NCBI GenBank assembly: GCA_963825765.1 | Contig: CAWGUU010000012.1 | Coordinates: 1 to 64,000, forward strand | Reading direction: 5' to 3' | DNA: 64,000 nt | Source of the DNA: CAWGUU01 sp963825765 | Lineage (GTDB): Bacteria > Actinomycetota > Acidimicrobiia > Acidimicrobiales > AC-14 | Part shown: positions 24,850-33,336 of the stretch, piece after piece | How positions within the stretch are numbered: the first letter of the stretch is position 1 | Layout of the letters: each line of letters starts with the position of its first letter | The notes under the pieces: model-generated | Databases searched by the model: none | What the model saw: only the letters and a program-made list of their open reading frames with translations | Told to the model about the DNA's origin: nothing | Program-made: the position numbers and the translations under genes

Positions 24850-26889
24850 GTGGACCCTGGCCCCGCCTCGGAGCAACAGCGCTCGCGCATCGACGAGCTC
24901 CGGCGCCTGATCGCCTATCACAACGAGCGCTACCACGCCCTCGACGACCCCGAGATCTCCGACGCCGCCTACGACGCCCTGACCAGGGAGCTTCGGGCGC
25001 TGGAGGCGGCCCACCCCGAGCTGCAGGCGGCCGACTCGCCCACCCGGACCGTTGGCGCGGCACCGTCGGCGCTGTTCGCCGAGGTCCGCCACCGGCTGCC
25101 GATGATGTCGCTCGACAACGTGTTCGGGTTCGACGAGCTGGTGGCGTGGGGCAAGCGCATGGAGCGGTACATCTCCGAGGACGTCGAATACGTCGGCGAG
25201 CTGAAGATCGACGGCATCGCCATCTCGCTGCTCTACGAGGACGGCGTGTACGTGCGGGGCGCCACGCGCGGCAACGGCGTCACCGGTGAGGACGTCACCG
25301 AGAACGTGCGCACGATCTCGGTCATCCCCGACCGGCTCTCGGTGCCGGCCGGCGGCAAGGTGCCCGAGGTGCTCGAGGTGAGGGGCGAGGTGTACATGCC
25401 GCTCACCGCGTTCGCCGACTTGAACCAGCGCCAGGGCGAGGCCGGCCTGCGCCTGTTCGCCAACCCCCGCAACTCGGCCGCCGGCTCGCTGCGGCAGAAG
25501 GACCCGACGATCACCGCCAGCCGCGACCTGCGGTACTTCGGTTACCAGCTGGGGGCGGTGGACGGTGGCCCCGAGTTCCGCCGCCACTCCGAGACGCTCG
25601 ACTACCTGCGCCAGGTCGGCCTGCCGGTGAACGACGAGGTCGAGCGGATCACGACCCTGGAGGAGGTCGACGCCTACTGCCGCAAGTGGCTCGACCACCG
25701 CCACGACCTCGACTACGAGATCGACGGGGCGGTCGTGAAGGTCGACGACCTCGGTCAGCGGGCCGAGCTGGGGGCGACGTCGAAGTCGCCGCGGTGGGCC
25801 ATCGCCTACAAGTTCCCGCCGGAGGAGGCGACGACCACCCTGACCAACATCATGGTGTCGATCGGGCGCACCGGGAAGGCCACGCCGTTCGCCATGCTGG
25901 AGCCGGTCAAGGTCAGCGGCTCCACGGTCAAGCTGGCGACGCTGCACAACCAGGACCAGGTCAGGGTCAAGGACGTCAGGCCGGGCGACACCGTCGTCGT
26001 GCGCAAGGCCGGTGACGTCATCCCCGAGGTGGTCGCCCCGGTGTTGTCGATGCGCCCACCCGACCTGCCGGAATGGGAGTTCCCCACCGAGTGCCCGATT
26101 TGCCGGGCGCCGCTGGTGCGGGAGCCGGGGGAGAGCGACACGTTCTGCACCAACGCCGACTGCCCGGGCCAGCGTGACCAGCGCATCGCCCACTTCGCGT
26201 CCCGGGGGGCGATGGACATCGAGGGCCTGGGCGAGCAGCGGGTGCGCCTGCTGACCACCGCCGGCAAGCTGCGCGACGTGGGCGACATCTACTCGCTGGC
26301 CTACGACGACCTGCTGGGCATGGAGGGGTTCGCCGACATCTCGGTGCGCAACCTGCTGGGTGCCATCGAGGCGTCGAAGACCCGGCCGCTGCCCAACCTG
26401 CTGGTGGGCTTGGGCATCCGCCACCTGGGTGGGCGCGGGGCCGACGTGCTGGCCGACGCCCTCGGCCACCTCGACAGGATCATCGAGGCGCCGGAGGAGG
26501 AGCTGGCGGTGACTGCGGGGGTGGGGCCGGTGATCGCCCACAGCGTGGTTCGCTTTTTCGCCCTCGACCGCAACCGGGCGATCGTCGACAAGCTGCGGGC
26601 CGCAGGCGTCAACTTCGCCGGGGGTCGGCCCGACTCCGGCCTGGCGAAGACGCTGGAGGGCATGGCCGTGGTGGTGACCGGCACCTTGGAGTCGATGTCG
26701 CGGGAGGCCGCGGTCGAGGCGGTGAAGGCCCGGGGCGGGTCGTCACCGGGAAGCGTGTCGAAGAAGACGGCCTACCTGGTCGCCGGCGCCGAGCCGGGCG
26801 CGGCCAAGGTGGCCAAGGCCGAGGCGTCGGGCGTGCCGATCGTCGACGAGGACGCCTTCCTGCGGCTGTTGGAGACCGGCGAGGTGTGA
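24850..26889 (+). CDS. ligA: NAD-dependent DNA ligase LigA
   Basis: A 679-residue replicative DNA ligase. The N-terminal Ia domain (LIAYHNERYHALDDPEISD) binds NMN. K119 in the KIDG motif (ELKIDGIAISLLY) is the AMP-accepting lysine. Also seen are RGNGVTGEDVTENVRTI, FANPRNSAAGSLRQKDP, and the OB-fold motif VSIGRTGKATPFAMLEPV. The zinc finger has CPICRAPL and CTNADCPGQ. Helix-hairpin-helix motifs and a C-terminal BRCT domain (GMAVVVTGTLESMSREAA) complete it. Start GTG 24850. The stop overlaps the MOSC gene start by four bases. Confidence 0.97.
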   Translation: MDPGPASEQQRSRIDELRRLIAYHNERYHALDDPEISDAAYDALTRELRALEAAHPELQAADSPTRTVGAAPSALFAEVRHRLPMMSLDNVFGFDELVAWGKRMERYISEDVEYVGELKIDGIAISLLYEDGVYVRGATRGNGVTGEDVTENVRTISVIPDRLSVPAGGKVPEVLEVRGEVYMPLTAFADLNQRQGEAGLRLFANPRNSAAGSLRQKDPTITASRDLRYFGYQLGAVDGGPEFRRHSETLDYLRQVGLPVNDEVERITTLEEVDAYCRKWLDHRHDLDYEIDGAVVKVDDLGQRAELGATSKSPRWAIAYKFPPEEATTTLTNIMVSIGRTGKATPFAMLEPVKVSGSTVKLATLHNQDQVRVKDVRPGDTVVVRKAGDVIPEVVAPVLSMRPPDLPEWEFPTECPICRAPLVREPGESDTFCTNADCPGQRDQRIAHFASRGAMDIEGLGEQRVRLLTTAGKLRDVGDIYSLAYDDLLGMEGFADISVRNLLGAIEASKTRPLPNLLVGLGIRHLGGRGADVLADALGHLDRIIEAPEEELAVTAGVGPVIAHSVVRFFALDRNRAIVDKLRAAGVNFAGGRPDSGLAKTLEGMAVVVTGTLESMSREAAVEAVKARGGSSPGSVSKKTAYLVAGAEPGAAKVAKAEASGVPIVDEDAFLRLLETGEV

Positions 26890-27545
26890 TTGCCGCCCAA
26901 GTCGGATTGCTGGTGGTGAATGTCGGCACGCCCACGCTGCTCGGCACGCATCGCGGGCGGCCCGTGCAGAGCGGTATCGCCAAGCAGCCGGTGCCGGCGG
27001 GCGTGGGTGAGCTGTGGCTGGGGCGAACGAACCTGGAGGGCGACGGCCAGGCCGACCTGGAGGTCCACGGCGGTATCGACAAGGCGGTCTACGCCTACCC
27101 GTCGGAGCACCTCCCGGCGTGGCGGGCGGAACTGGGTGAAGCGGACCTGGGGCCGGCGCCGTTCGGCGAGAACCTCTCCACTGCCGGCTGGCTCGAGTGG
27201 GACGTCTGCATCGGCGATCGCTGGCGCTGGGGCGACGCCCTGCTGGAGGTCTCTCAGCCGCGCTGGCCCTGCTACAAGCTGGCAATGCACCGGGGCCGCG
27301 GCGACATCGGCGGGCTGCTGAAGGAGGCCGGTCGTACCGGTTGGTACCTCCGGGTGCTGGCCGAGGGGCGGGTGCCGGTGGCGGGGCCGATCGAGGTGGC
27401 CGAGCGGCACCCGGCCGGCGTCACCGTCTTCGCCGTGCACGACGCCGCCCGCCCCGGCCACGCCCCCGCCGAAGTCGTCGAGGAGCTGCTCGCGGTCGAG
27501 CCGCTGGCCGCCGAGTGGCGCCACATGTTGGCCCGCCGCATCTAG
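26886..27545 (+). CDS. MOSC domain-containing protein (YiiM-like)
   Basis: A 219-residue protein with a MOSC beta-barrel: LEVHGGIDKAVYAYPSEHLP, GPAPFGENLSTAGWLEWD and CIGDRWRWGDALLEVSQPR, with the conserved cysteine in WPCYKLA. A C-terminal helical extension follows, as in the YiiM group. MOSC proteins handle sulfur attached to molybdenum cofactor or detoxify N-hydroxylated compounds; the substrate here is unknown. Start GTG 26886 overlaps the ligA stop. Confidence 0.9.
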   Translation: MIAAQVGLLVVNVGTPTLLGTHRGRPVQSGIAKQPVPAGVGELWLGRTNLEGDGQADLEVHGGIDKAVYAYPSEHLPAWRAELGEADLGPAPFGENLSTAGWLEWDVCIGDRWRWGDALLEVSQPRWPCYKLAMHRGRGDIGGLLKEAGRTGWYLRVLAEGRVPVAGPIEVAERHPAGVTVFAVHDAARPGHAPAEVVEELLAVEPLAAEWRHMLARRI

Positions 27546-27776
27546 CTACTCCGGCCGGGCGATGCTGTGCTTGATGACGACTTGAAGGCGACGTGTCGCC
27601 GCTTTCGGCCGTGTTCGTCACGTGGAACGTCTTCGCTCGTCCCGTGCACGCCGTGCGCCTTGTGCCCGCAGGCCGGACAGATAACGGGTCAGGCCTCTTG
27701 ACACCCAGCTTGCACGTGTGTTGGCATGCGGGCGCGCACGGTCGACGGCCGAGCCCGACGGCGGGGGGAAAACGAC
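27546..27776. promoter_or_regulatory. Intergenic with possible promoter for the secreted RTX protein
   Basis: A 231-bp gap. A TTGACA hexamer lies at about 27697-27702, with only a weak -10-like sequence 17 bp downstream (TTGGCA). The sequence cggggggaaaac before ATG 27777 could act as a ribosome binding site. No RNA gene is seen. Confidence 0.3.
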
Positions 27777-30724
27777 ATGGCGGGACGCACACCTTTCTCC
27801 TCTACAGGGCGCGGGCGAACAAGAGACGCTTCCGAGGCGCTGCTGCGCGTTCGTCCCGTTTGCTGATCCTCACTGTCCTTCTGACGGCACTCGGGTTGTT
27901 GTCGCCAGTGAGTGCGCTCGGAGCCGCCCCGGGGGATGGCACCGTCAACGTCACGCTCGTCACGCCGGCTGGAATCCCTGCCAGCGTCGCTCTCTCCGCC
28001 GTGTCGCGGTACGTGGCCGCCAAGCCGGCGGCCGGGACGAGGAGCACGGTCCCGCTTTCGGTGGCCCCCGGCGCCTACAAGGTTCAGGCCGAGGCGATGA
28101 CGATCGATGGGCGGCTCTACGTGCCGACGTCCAGCCGAGCAAGCGTTCCCGTCAGCTCGGGGAAGACTGTCGCGTTGGAGGTGACCTACACCCTGAACAC
28201 CTCGGCAAGCGACTTCCACGCCGACGCCGTCGGCCAGACCAGCATCACGCTGACGTGGGCATCGCAGCCCCAGTTCCCCATCGTGGTGCGCCGAACGAAC
28301 ACGGACCAGCCGGCCAAGGCACCCGACGCCTGCGCGAGCCCCCCGCCCGCCCCACCGACTACGGCGAAGCCGGGGGTGAACACCGTGGGCACCGCCGGTG
28401 ACGACGTGATCTTCGGGACGCCTGGCGACGACCGAATCGCCGGTTCCGGAGGCAACGATGTCATCTTCGGTTTCGGCGGCAATGACAGGGTGGCCGGCGG
28501 CGACGGCAACGACACGCTCTGCGGAGGGGAAGGAAACGACCAACTTGTTGGCGATGCCGACGACGACGCGCTGTCGGGTGGGGGGGGCAACGACGTCCTC
28601 ACCGGCGACGCCGGAGACGATCGACTCGTCGGGGACGCAGGCGTCGACCGGCTGGTGGGCGGAGAGGGCTCGGACGGCTGCGACCGCGGCGTCGACCCCG
28701 GCGAGACGAGGGTGACATGCGAGGGCCTCCCTACGCCTGATCCGGCTGTCGACGTGCCGGTTACCGGAGGCTCTGCCGTCGACTCCGGCCTGAAGCCGGG
28801 CACGCAGTACACCTACGCGCTGTTCGCTGCGAGACCGTGGGAGATGGGTGGGCCCCATGGTTCTGCGCGCTGGGACGGTCTCCCCAGGCGAGACGACGGC
28901 GGCGTACGTCGCCAGCCCGCAAACGCAGATCCTCGAGAATTCCGACGTCCTCGATGCTGCTGCGACAGGGACAGGAGTACGGGTGGTGCTCCGTCCAGGC
29001 CTTCGGATCCCGCTGGTGGGTGCCGCCGTAGTCCTACCCATCTCCGACTCACTGCCAGGCGGCTTCCTGGGCGTCGTGACCGGCGTGTCGCCCGATGGCC
29101 GGACGCTCGACCTCGTGGCCGGCGGTGTCACCGCCGCCTTCGACTATTACGAAATCTCGGTGCCCAACTTCGAGGGCGGTGATCCCCTCCCTCTGGATGC
29201 GGCGATTGCGCCGGACGCTGAGAGCGCAGCCCCGGTGCCCGACGGACCCCGTGAGCCGCTGGACCCGTCTGGCGATTCGCCCTCACCCGCCCCGGCACAG
29301 GCCGCTGCACTTGGGCCGGCCCTGCTCGACTGCTTGGGCGGCAGTGCCAGCAAGGAGATCGACTACAAGCAGTCGCTCCATGTAGCCGGACACTTCAACG
29401 CGACGATCACGAAGTACAAGATCTTCGGCAAGAGCATCCCCACCGGAGCCACACTGGACATGGCGTTCGCCGCAACCGTCTCGGGCAAGGCGACGGTGAC
29501 GACGAGCGGAGACGTCTCGTGCAGTGCCTCGCCTGGCGCAATCCAAGTGCCAATCGGCAACTTCCCGGTACCGATGTCGTTCTATTTCGACCCGACGTTG
29601 CAGCTCACATCGGCGGATCGGTCGAGGTGAGCAACGTCGGTCTCGCCGTCACCGCGGGCGTGCAGGTAAAGGGGCATTTTGGGCTCAAAGACGGGGCAGA
29701 CTTCACCGGAGGCCCGATCTTCAGTGCTGTACAAAGCACGCCGAAGGTGGTCAAGAACGGCACGATCGGCCTCAAGGTCGGGGGACAGGTCATCATCGGC
29801 CCGGGCGTAGGGACGGGCAAAGGAAAGCTTCGGCGGGCGTCATCGCAGGTGTGGGCGGTGAGTTCAACCCGCTCGACGCCAAATTCGGGTTTGTCTTCCC
29901 AAAGAACGATCCCAGGTTCAATGCCTGCCTGAAAGCGTCTGCCGAGTTCACCCGCAGCCTCTACCTCGTTGCGAAGGCTTGGGTGGGAACATTGGGACAT
30001 CTCGAAGTCGGTCACCCTCGCGGCCCTCAAGGGCTCAACCAACTACCCGGGCTCTCCTTGGTACCACCCAGCTGGCTGCAAGGATGCCGTGTCGCCGGGT
30101 GACAGCGTCCTCGGCGGTGGCGTGACCCTGGTCGACGATGTCGTTACCGGTGGACAGAACCAGTGGGGCTACCTGCCCGGACTCGTCCCGGGTAAAAAGA
30201 CCTGGGTCTTGAGCACCGGCAACATCGCCGATGTCGTCGGGGTCCCGTCCAAGTTCGCGAGCTCCGATCTGGGCGGAGCCGGAGACGCGGGACTGACGAC
30301 GATGGGAGGGAGGCCGACCTACGACGCGGTGGCTTACACGGTCACCCTCGTACCGACAGGGTCGACGTTGCACGTCCGCTACGTCTTCGCCAGTGAGGAG
30401 TACCCCGAGTACGTCGGGTCCGTGTTCAACGACATCATGGCCGTGTTCGTGGAAGGCAAGAACTGCGCGATGGTGCCAGGCGCCACGGCGCCGGTCTCCA
30501 TCAACACCATCAACATGAACCTGAACTCGCAGTACTACGTGGACAACACCAATGGCGCTGCCGGCTATTCGACGAGCATGGATGGGCTGACCGTGCCGCT
30601 CGAGTGCAAGGTGCCGGTGCAAATCGGTAAACCCGTCACAGTGAAGATCACGGTCGCTGACACTTCCGACAGGATCTTTGACAGCGCGGTGGCCCTGCTC
30701 GACCAGGGCATTTGGGCGGACTGA
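27777..30724 (+). pseudogene. Large secreted protein with RTX-type calcium repeats and choice-of-anchor L domain, several frameshifts
   Basis: Joined frames give a secreted protein of roughly 970 residues. It has a signal peptide (SSRLLILTVLLTALGLLSPVS), a beta domain, and a block of nonapeptide repeats (GGNDVIFGFGGNDRVAGG type) at about 28400-28690 typical of hemolysin/RTX calcium-binding rolls. A fibronectin-like part (SGLKPGTQYTYALFAARPW) and further beta domains follow. The C-terminal choice-of-anchor L domain has VRYVFASEEYPEYVGSVFND, SINTINMNLNSQYYVDN and DTSDRIFDSAVALL. Frameshifts lie near 28853 (extra C in CCCC), 29600, 29825 and 29985, and perhaps near 27840 between the ATG at 27777 and the signal peptide. 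Conserved residues continue across each. It is probably a surface or secreted adhesin-like protein; whether it is a pseudogene or affected by consensus errors is undecided. Confidence 0.7.
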
Positions 30725-30747
30725 CGGCGGTTGGGCACAGGCCGCGA

Positions 30748-31356
30748 ATGCCTTCCCTGAAAGGCCGACCCCTCCCTGAAGTTCGGCCGCGGGATGTGGC
30801 GGGGTTCGCCGGCGCCGCCGCAGCCGGACTCGTTCCCGGCGTCCCCTCGGAGCCCCCGCCTGTACTGCCGGGACCCACGGCGCAAAAGGTGTTTCGCACC
30901 TTCCTCATCAAGTCGGCGATCACCGTGGCAGCGGTTCTGCTGCTCGTCGAGCTCCTTGGCCGCATCGGCCTATCGCCTGCGGTTTCGGCATTCCTCGCTC
31001 CAGTGCTGGGCTTCCTGGGGCTCGGTGCCGTCTACTTCCGGTTCTGGGGTGACGTCGGGCGGCGCAGCGTTCAGGAGTGCGAGGCGGGCTACACGACGTT
31101 CGTGATGCAGTTCGGCGGCTTCGGATGGGGCGAGGGGCGGCGCTGGGAAGGGGTGGGACGGCGCGCTCCTTGGAACTACGCGGGTCTATGGGTGCTCGAC
31201 GGCACGGGCCGGGAGGTCGTGTCGGCTCCCGACCCGGACCTGGACCCGCCTGGCTTCTATCCTTCGCCGAATCGGAGCGGCGCCTTCGAGCTCTGGACCG
31301 GCGCCGTCTGGTCGGGCAGGTACCGAGCCAGCCCTCCCAATGTCGGCTGGGACTGA
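30748..31356 (+). CDS. Hypothetical membrane-anchored protein
   Basis: A 202-residue protein from ATG 30748 (an upstream start at 30712 would overlap the previous gene). A Pro-rich N-terminus leads to one or two membrane spans (IKSAITVAAVLLLVELLGRIG, AVSAFLAPVLGFLGLGAVYF). A soluble C-terminal part rich in Trp and Gly follows (FGGFGWGEGRRWEGVGRRAP, GAFELWTGAVWSGRYRASP). No family was recognised. It lies 23 bp after the secreted protein gene and may be cotranscribed. Confidence 0.5.
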   Translation: MPSLKGRPLPEVRPRDVAGFAGAAAAGLVPGVPSEPPPVLPGPTAQKVFRTFLIKSAITVAAVLLLVELLGRIGLSPAVSAFLAPVLGFLGLGAVYFRFWGDVGRRSVQECEAGYTTFVMQFGGFGWGEGRRWEGVGRRAPWNYAGLWVLDGTGREVVSAPDPDLDPPGFYPSPNRSGAFELWTGAVWSGRYRASPPNVGWD

Positions 31357-31597
31357 TCTCCCAGTGATGTCAGGCGACCTGTTAGCGACCCAGGTAGCCG
31401 AGGGCCCGGATCTCGAAGCGGTACATTGACAACGCCGGGGTACTCGCGAGCCGGGCGGACTCTCCGATTGCCGGGCGGCATCCCTCACGTCGGGCATTCG
31501 ATGCGGTCCGAATTGCCAGCAAATCTGGAGGTACCGGGCTTGCCCCCGAAGCTGAGGACCCGCCCGAACGGCGACTCCACGAGTAGCGTCGACTGAC
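31357..31597. other. Intergenic, nothing convincing
   Basis: A 241-bp gap between two plus-strand genes. A TTGACA is present near 31426 without a convincing -10. A minus-strand frame ending at 31382 (C-terminus YRFEIRALGYLGR) has a gene-like end but no gene-like body, so I do not call it. Confidence 0.3.
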
Positions 31598-32371
31598 ATG
31601 GCAGAGCGAACGAGTCACGCACCGGGCACACCGTCTTGGGTCGACCTTGGGGTCCCCGACCCGCAGGCCGCCGCGACCTTCTACTCCGGGCTGTTCGGGT
31701 GGCAGGCGGAGATGGATCCTCGCCCCGAGGCGGGCGGGTACGGCCTCTTCACCTTGCGAGGCAAGCCCGTCGCCGGGCTGGGCCCCCAGATGAACCCCGA
31801 CATGCCGCCGTACTGGAGCGTCTACGTCACCGTCGCCGACGCCGACGAGACGCTGGCCAAGGTCGCCGACGCGGGCGGAACGGTGGTGATGGGCCCCATG
31901 GACGTGTTCGACGCGGGGCGGATGGGCGTGGTCCAGGACCCGGTCGGGTCGTTCGTCTCGATCTGGCAGCCCAACACGATGATCGGCGCCGCGCTGGTCA
32001 ACGAGCCCGGGACGTTCGGTTGGAACGAGCTGGCCACCACCGACCTGGCGGCCTCGACCGCGTTCTACCAGGCGGTCTTCGGGTGGGGCCTCGAGTCGCA
32101 CGCCAGCAGCGACCAGGCCTCGATCTTCACGGTCGACGGCCAGGTGGTGTGCGGCGCCCACGCCGCCGGACCGGGCGAGTTCCCGGCGTGGTCGGCCTGG
32201 TTCGGGTCCGACGACGTCGACGCGTCAGCCGCGAAGGCGGCCGAGCTCGGCGGAACGGTGCTCATGCCTCCCACCGACATGGACTTCGGCCGCGGCACGG
32301 TCGTCGCCGATCCCCAGGGCGCCGTCTTCGGTATCGGCAAGATGAAGGGCGCGCCGCCGGAAGCGGGATAG
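31598..32371 (+). CDS. Tandem VOC (glyoxalase/bleomycin-resistance fold) protein
   Basis: A 257-residue protein with two vicinal-oxygen-chelate modules. The first starts PSWVDLGVPDPQAAATFYSG and LFGWQAEMDP, the second FGWNELATTDLAASTAFYQA and VFGWGLESH. Each has the closing pattern DPxGxxFxI (DPVGSFVSIWQP, DPQGAVFGIGKMKG). This duplicated arrangement is common in actinobacterial enzymes annotated as hydroxylases or glyoxalase-like. The substrate is unknown. ATG 31598 is clear. It ends 11 bp before the convergent HIT gene. Confidence 0.88.
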   Translation: MAERTSHAPGTPSWVDLGVPDPQAAATFYSGLFGWQAEMDPRPEAGGYGLFTLRGKPVAGLGPQMNPDMPPYWSVYVTVADADETLAKVADAGGTVVMGPMDVFDAGRMGVVQDPVGSFVSIWQPNTMIGAALVNEPGTFGWNELATTDLAASTAFYQAVFGWGLESHASSDQASIFTVDGQVVCGAHAAGPGEFPAWSAWFGSDDVDASAAKAAELGGTVLMPPTDMDFGRGTVVADPQGAVFGIGKMKGAPPEAG

Positions 32372-32382
32372 ACGGCCGACCG

Positions 32383-32814
32383 TCATCCCTGAACCAACGC
32401 GGCCCGGATCCCGGCCGCCGCCTCTTCGGCTGCGTCGTCGTCGGCGTACTTCGTGCGCGGCCAGAAGAAGCCGCGCAGGCCGTCCTTGAACCGGCGGGGG
32501 ACGACGTGGACGTGCAAGTGGGGGACGCTCTGGCTGACCTTGTTGTTCAGGGCCACGAACGTGCCGTGGGCGTCCATCGCCGCCTCCACCGCCGAGGCCA
32601 GGCGGCGGGCGGTGAGGAACAGCGGCCCAACGAGTGACTCGGGCAGGTCGGCGAGTGTCTCGTGGTGGGGCCGGGGCACCAGCAGGCAGTGGCCCTCGAA
32701 CACCGGCCGGGCGTCGAGGAAGGCCACGAACCCGTCGTCCTCCAGCACCGTCCACGCCGGTGCCTCGCCGGCCACGATCTCGCAGAAGGCGCAGCCAGCG
32801 GCGACCTCGCTCAT
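32383..32814 (-). CDS. HIT family hydrolase
   Basis: A 143-residue histidine-triad protein, a nucleotide hydrolase or transferase acting on phosphoramidate or dinucleoside polyphosphate substrates. It starts with CAFCEIVAGEAPAW. EDDGFVAFLDARPVFEGHCL and LVPRPHHETLADLPE are the N-terminal family blocks. The catalytic triad is in SVPHLHVHVVPR (H-x-H-x-H). The C-terminal RFKDGLRGFFWPRTKY is typical of the larger actinobacterial group. Start ATG 32814 is clear. Confidence 0.93.
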   Translation of the reverse strand: MSEVAAGCAFCEIVAGEAPAWTVLEDDGFVAFLDARPVFEGHCLLVPRPHHETLADLPESLVGPLFLTARRLASAVEAAMDAHGTFVALNNKVSQSVPHLHVHVVPRRFKDGLRGFFWPRTKYADDDAAEEAAAGIRAALVQG

Positions 32815-32834
32815 TTGGTGGGTCGCTCACGCCG

Positions 32835-33233
32835 TCAATGAAGGCTGAAGCACCACTGGTACGAGTTGGAGTCGCCCTCGGCTTGGCCGATCCGCCGGTA
32901 GACGACGGTTGCGCAGTGACGGCCCGGCTCGAGGATCTCGTAGTCGCTGTCGGGCAGGGGCCTGAGGGTGATCGTGTTGAGGGCATCGACGATCTGCAGG
33001 TCGTCGCGCGGCACCTCCACCCCGTCGATGAGCAGGTAGCCGGTGTAGCCGGGCGCCAGGTCGGCGGCGATCGTCACCTGCCGCAGGTCGAGGTCGCCAC
33101 CGGCGGGGGACACCGACTCGACTCCTGCAGGCGGCGGGCCGGGGGCATTCTGCTGCGTCGGTCCCGAGAAGGCGTAGACGAGGCCGCCCACCGCCACCGC
33201 GGCGATGACGGTCATGACAATTCTCTTTACCAT
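32835..33233 (-). CDS. Small membrane-anchored extracytoplasmic protein
   Basis: A 132-residue protein from ATG 33233. It has one N-terminal signal/anchor (RIVMTVIAAVAVGGLVYAF), a Pro-rich linker, then a beta-rich domain with VTIAADLAPGYTGYLLIDG and two cysteines (GRHCATVVYRR, SYQWCFSLH at the very end) that could form a disulfide. Actinobacterial proteins of this shape exist, but I cannot name a family. It is divergent from the kinase gene at 33337 and followed 20 bp later by the codirectional HIT gene. Confidence 0.65.
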   Translation of the reverse strand: MVKRIVMTVIAAVAVGGLVYAFSGPTQQNAPGPPPAGVESVSPAGGDLDLRQVTIAADLAPGYTGYLLIDGVEVPRDDLQIVDALNTITLRPLPDSDYEILEPGRHCATVVYRRIGQAEGDSNSYQWCFSLH

Positions 33234-33336
33234 TGGAGATTCAGGAGTCAGGCCTCGTGATCGAGCCGATCGAGGTCCCATCATCGCCGTTCGCGCTTGC
33301 CTCTGTTTCGCAGGTCGGGCACGGTAGCCTGCAACG

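Noticed and set aside
28380..28700. RTX toxin
   Set aside because: Only calcium-binding repeats are present; there is no toxin domain or activating acyltransferase, and type I secretion genes are not adjacent.
31382..31600. Minus-strand gene ending at 31382
   Set aside because: The C-terminus looks gene-like but upstream sequence is antisense to the VOC gene and has no family features.
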